From: Acidobacteriota bacterium
GTDB lineage: Bacteria; Acidobacteriota; Vicinamibacteria; Marinacidobacterales; Marinacidobacteraceae
DNA length: 64,000 nucleotides
Reading direction: 5' to 3'
Assembly: GCA_022828085.1 (NCBI GenBank)
Contig: JAJEIY010000036.1
Coordinates: forward strand, 1-64,000
The notes under the pieces are model-generated. The model was given only the letters and a program-made list of their open reading frames with translations. It did not search any database and was not told the origin of the DNA. Of this stretch, positions 63,026 through 64,000 are shown piece by piece. The position numbers and the translations under genes were made by a program. Position 1 is the stretch's first letter, and every line of letters starts with the position of its first letter.

Positions 63026-63065
63026 AAAGCTGTTCGCCGAGAGCGGTCGCTAAAGCTGTTCGCCG
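63026..63065. repeat. short direct repeat of the tsf 3' end
   Basis: AAAGCTGTTCGCCG occurs at 63026-63039 and 63052-63065, a 26-nt period. The second copy is the last codons of tsf (minus strand, GEQL); the first lies just past its stop. The 62-bp tsf-pyrH gap holds nothing else. Confidence 0.6.
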
Positions 63066-63676
63066 CGCTCGAAGCGGATGAAGCGCCGCACCTGGATGTT
63101 CTCCTTGATCGCCTGCGCGGCCTCGAGGATCCGGTCCTGGACGCGCATCTTCCTGGAGTCGTCGAGGGCGTACGGCTGCTCGACGAGCACCCGCTCGGAG
63201 AGGAACCGGTCGAGCTTCCCGGAAACGATGCGGTCAACCACGGCGGGCGGCTTGTTGGCGTTCTTCGGGTCCTGCGCCAACTGCGCGCGGATGAGGTCGG
63301 TCTCGTCGTGGATCACGGCCTCGGGCACGTCCTCGCGCCGGACCCACCTTGCCGGGGCCGGGTAGGCGCAGGCGATGTGGATCGCCACGTCGTTCGCGAG
63401 GTCGCGGAACGTCTGGTTCCGGGCGACGAAATCGGTCTCGCAGGACAGCTCCACCATCACCCCGATCCGGTGATCGTGGATGTACGAGTGGATGAGCCCC
63501 TCGCTGGTGGTTCGTCCCGCGCGGCGCTCCGCCGCCGCGGCGCCCTTCTCGCGCAGCAGGCGGACGGCCCTGTCGAAATCTCCGTCCGCGTCCACGAGTG
63601 CTTTCTTGCAGTCGGCGAAGCCCGCTCCGGTCTGGTCCCGGAGCTTCTTGACGTCCTGCGCGCTGATGGCGGCCAT
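63050..63676 (-). CDS. tsf: elongation factor Ts
   Basis: Guanine-nucleotide exchange factor for EF-Tu. 208 aa from ATG 63676, a compact form like those of Thermus rather than the ~280-aa E. coli protein. N-terminal UBA-like domain VKKLRDQTGAGFADCKKALVDADGD, then the core EGLIHSYIHDHRIGVMVELSCETDFVARN with the EF-Tu contact TDFVARN. AGGAG lies about 10 nt upstream of the ATG; the longer track ORF is rejected. Confidence 0.96.
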   Translation of the reverse strand: MAAISAQDVKKLRDQTGAGFADCKKALVDADGDFDRAVRLLREKGAAAAERRAGRTTSEGLIHSYIHDHRIGVMVELSCETDFVARNQTFRDLANDVAIHIACAYPAPARWVRREDVPEAVIHDETDLIRAQLAQDPKNANKPPAVVDRIVSGKLDRFLSERVLVEQPYALDDSRKMRVQDRILEAAQAIKENIQVRRFIRFERGEQL

Positions 63677-63740
63677 TGGGGGAATCTCCTGTTGAAGCCG
63701 CCGGGGCGGCGACGTTTCGGCGGTATCTCGAGGTGTCCGG

Positions 63741-64000
63741 TCAGCCGGTGGCGGCCGGTGCCGGATCCTCGGTTTCTGAACTGGCGACGGTGCTCGGGGC
63801 CCCGACGGGGTCCGGGTCCGGAGCCGCGGCGTCGCTCGCCGCGGACGCTTCGCCGGAGGCCGCCGAGTTGTCCGCGTCAGCGCTGCTCGCGCCCGGGCCG
63901 GCCGGGTCGGGGCCGGTCGTCGCAGCAGGGCCGCTCGAACCCGGCGCGGCGGCTTCGGAAGGCGGAGCGGTATCGGCAGCCCCGTCCGGCGCCGCACCGT
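63741..64000 (-). CDS. rpsB: C-terminal low-complexity tail, probably ribosomal protein S2 (partial)
   Basis: An open frame on the minus strand enters at the window edge and ends at a TGA at 63741, 64 bp before tsf. The 85 visible residues are a low-complexity Ala/Pro/Ser/Gly/Asp tail (e.g. SSETEDPAPAATG) with no folded-domain motif. The position directly before tsf, in the conserved order, makes it the C-terminal extension of ribosomal protein S2. This is inferred from context only. It is absent from the ORF track because its start is outside the window. Confidence 0.6.
   Translation of the reverse strand, partial: GAAPDGAADTAPPSEAAAPGSSGPAATTGPDPAGPGASSADADNSAASGEASAASDAAAPDPDPVGAPSTVASSETEDPAPAATG

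Noticed and set aside
1-64000. tRNA (including tRNA-Sec), rRNA or sel genes
   Set aside because: None was recognised by eye in the window, so the selenoprotein call depends on genes that must lie elsewhere.

Overview
This is a GC-rich bacterial chromosome segment with densely packed genes, many overlapping by 4 nt (ATGA or GTGA junctions). No plasmid, phage or insertion-sequence hallmark genes are visible. The gene content points to an environmental, aerobically respiring heterotroph of the Acidobacteriota or Gemmatimonadota type. That is inferred from multihaem TPR cytochromes beside an FG-GAP/ASPIC-UnbV protein, an ABC permease fused to an M1 aminopeptidase, and many exported hydrolases. 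No rRNA or tRNA gene was seen, so the phylum is not proven.

Layout. 1-3200: a dicarboxylate-type symporter, a class V aminotransferase and a small exported protein. 3200-14200 (minus strand): a redox block with two outer-membrane-type proteins, an octahaem cytochrome, an FG-GAP/UnbV protein, a pentahaem membrane cytochrome, a TVP38-type membrane protein and a MerA-like flavoprotein. 14250-22430: RNase HII, uracil-DNA glycosylase, methylmalonyl-CoA mutase large subunit, a PhyH-type dioxygenase, a DUF2939-like protein followed by a 201-bp tandem repeat, a PfkB kinase, RlpA and a DinB-like protein. 22700-30400: a SorA-like molybdoenzyme with a monohaem cytochrome, a PCYCGC-domain protein that appears to be a selenoprotein, a membrane/spermidine-synthase-like fusion, a PQQ dehydrogenase and a hydrolase. 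30400-43550: a phosphopantetheinyl transferase with a PptH-like phosphoesterase, an RND efflux pair, galactokinase, Lhr helicase and kynureninase. 43600-55430: exported serine hydrolase, S9 peptidase, amidase, methyltransferase, gamma-glutamyltranspeptidase and LVIVD protein, plus two damaged genes. 55700-64000 (minus strand): the ABC/M1 system, threonine synthase, and the conserved rpsB-tsf-pyrH-frr block.

Main observations. (1) The PCYCGC gene at 24566-25156 has an in-frame TGA at a conserved cysteine position. The reading frame continues 38 codons, and a hairpin with a GGTCC loop begins 11 nt after the TGA, the geometry of the E. coli fdhF SECIS. (2) A family of twin-hairpin repeats occupies most gaps of 150 bp or more; their stems vary in a base-paired (compensatory) way and most copies lie just 3' of genes. 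(3) Many genes without a Shine-Dalgarno sequence have a TANNNT box 6-12 nt before the start codon, which suggests leaderless transcripts. (4) Several gene 3' ends are tandemly duplicated. All functional statements come from reading the sequence and remembered family features; no search was run.
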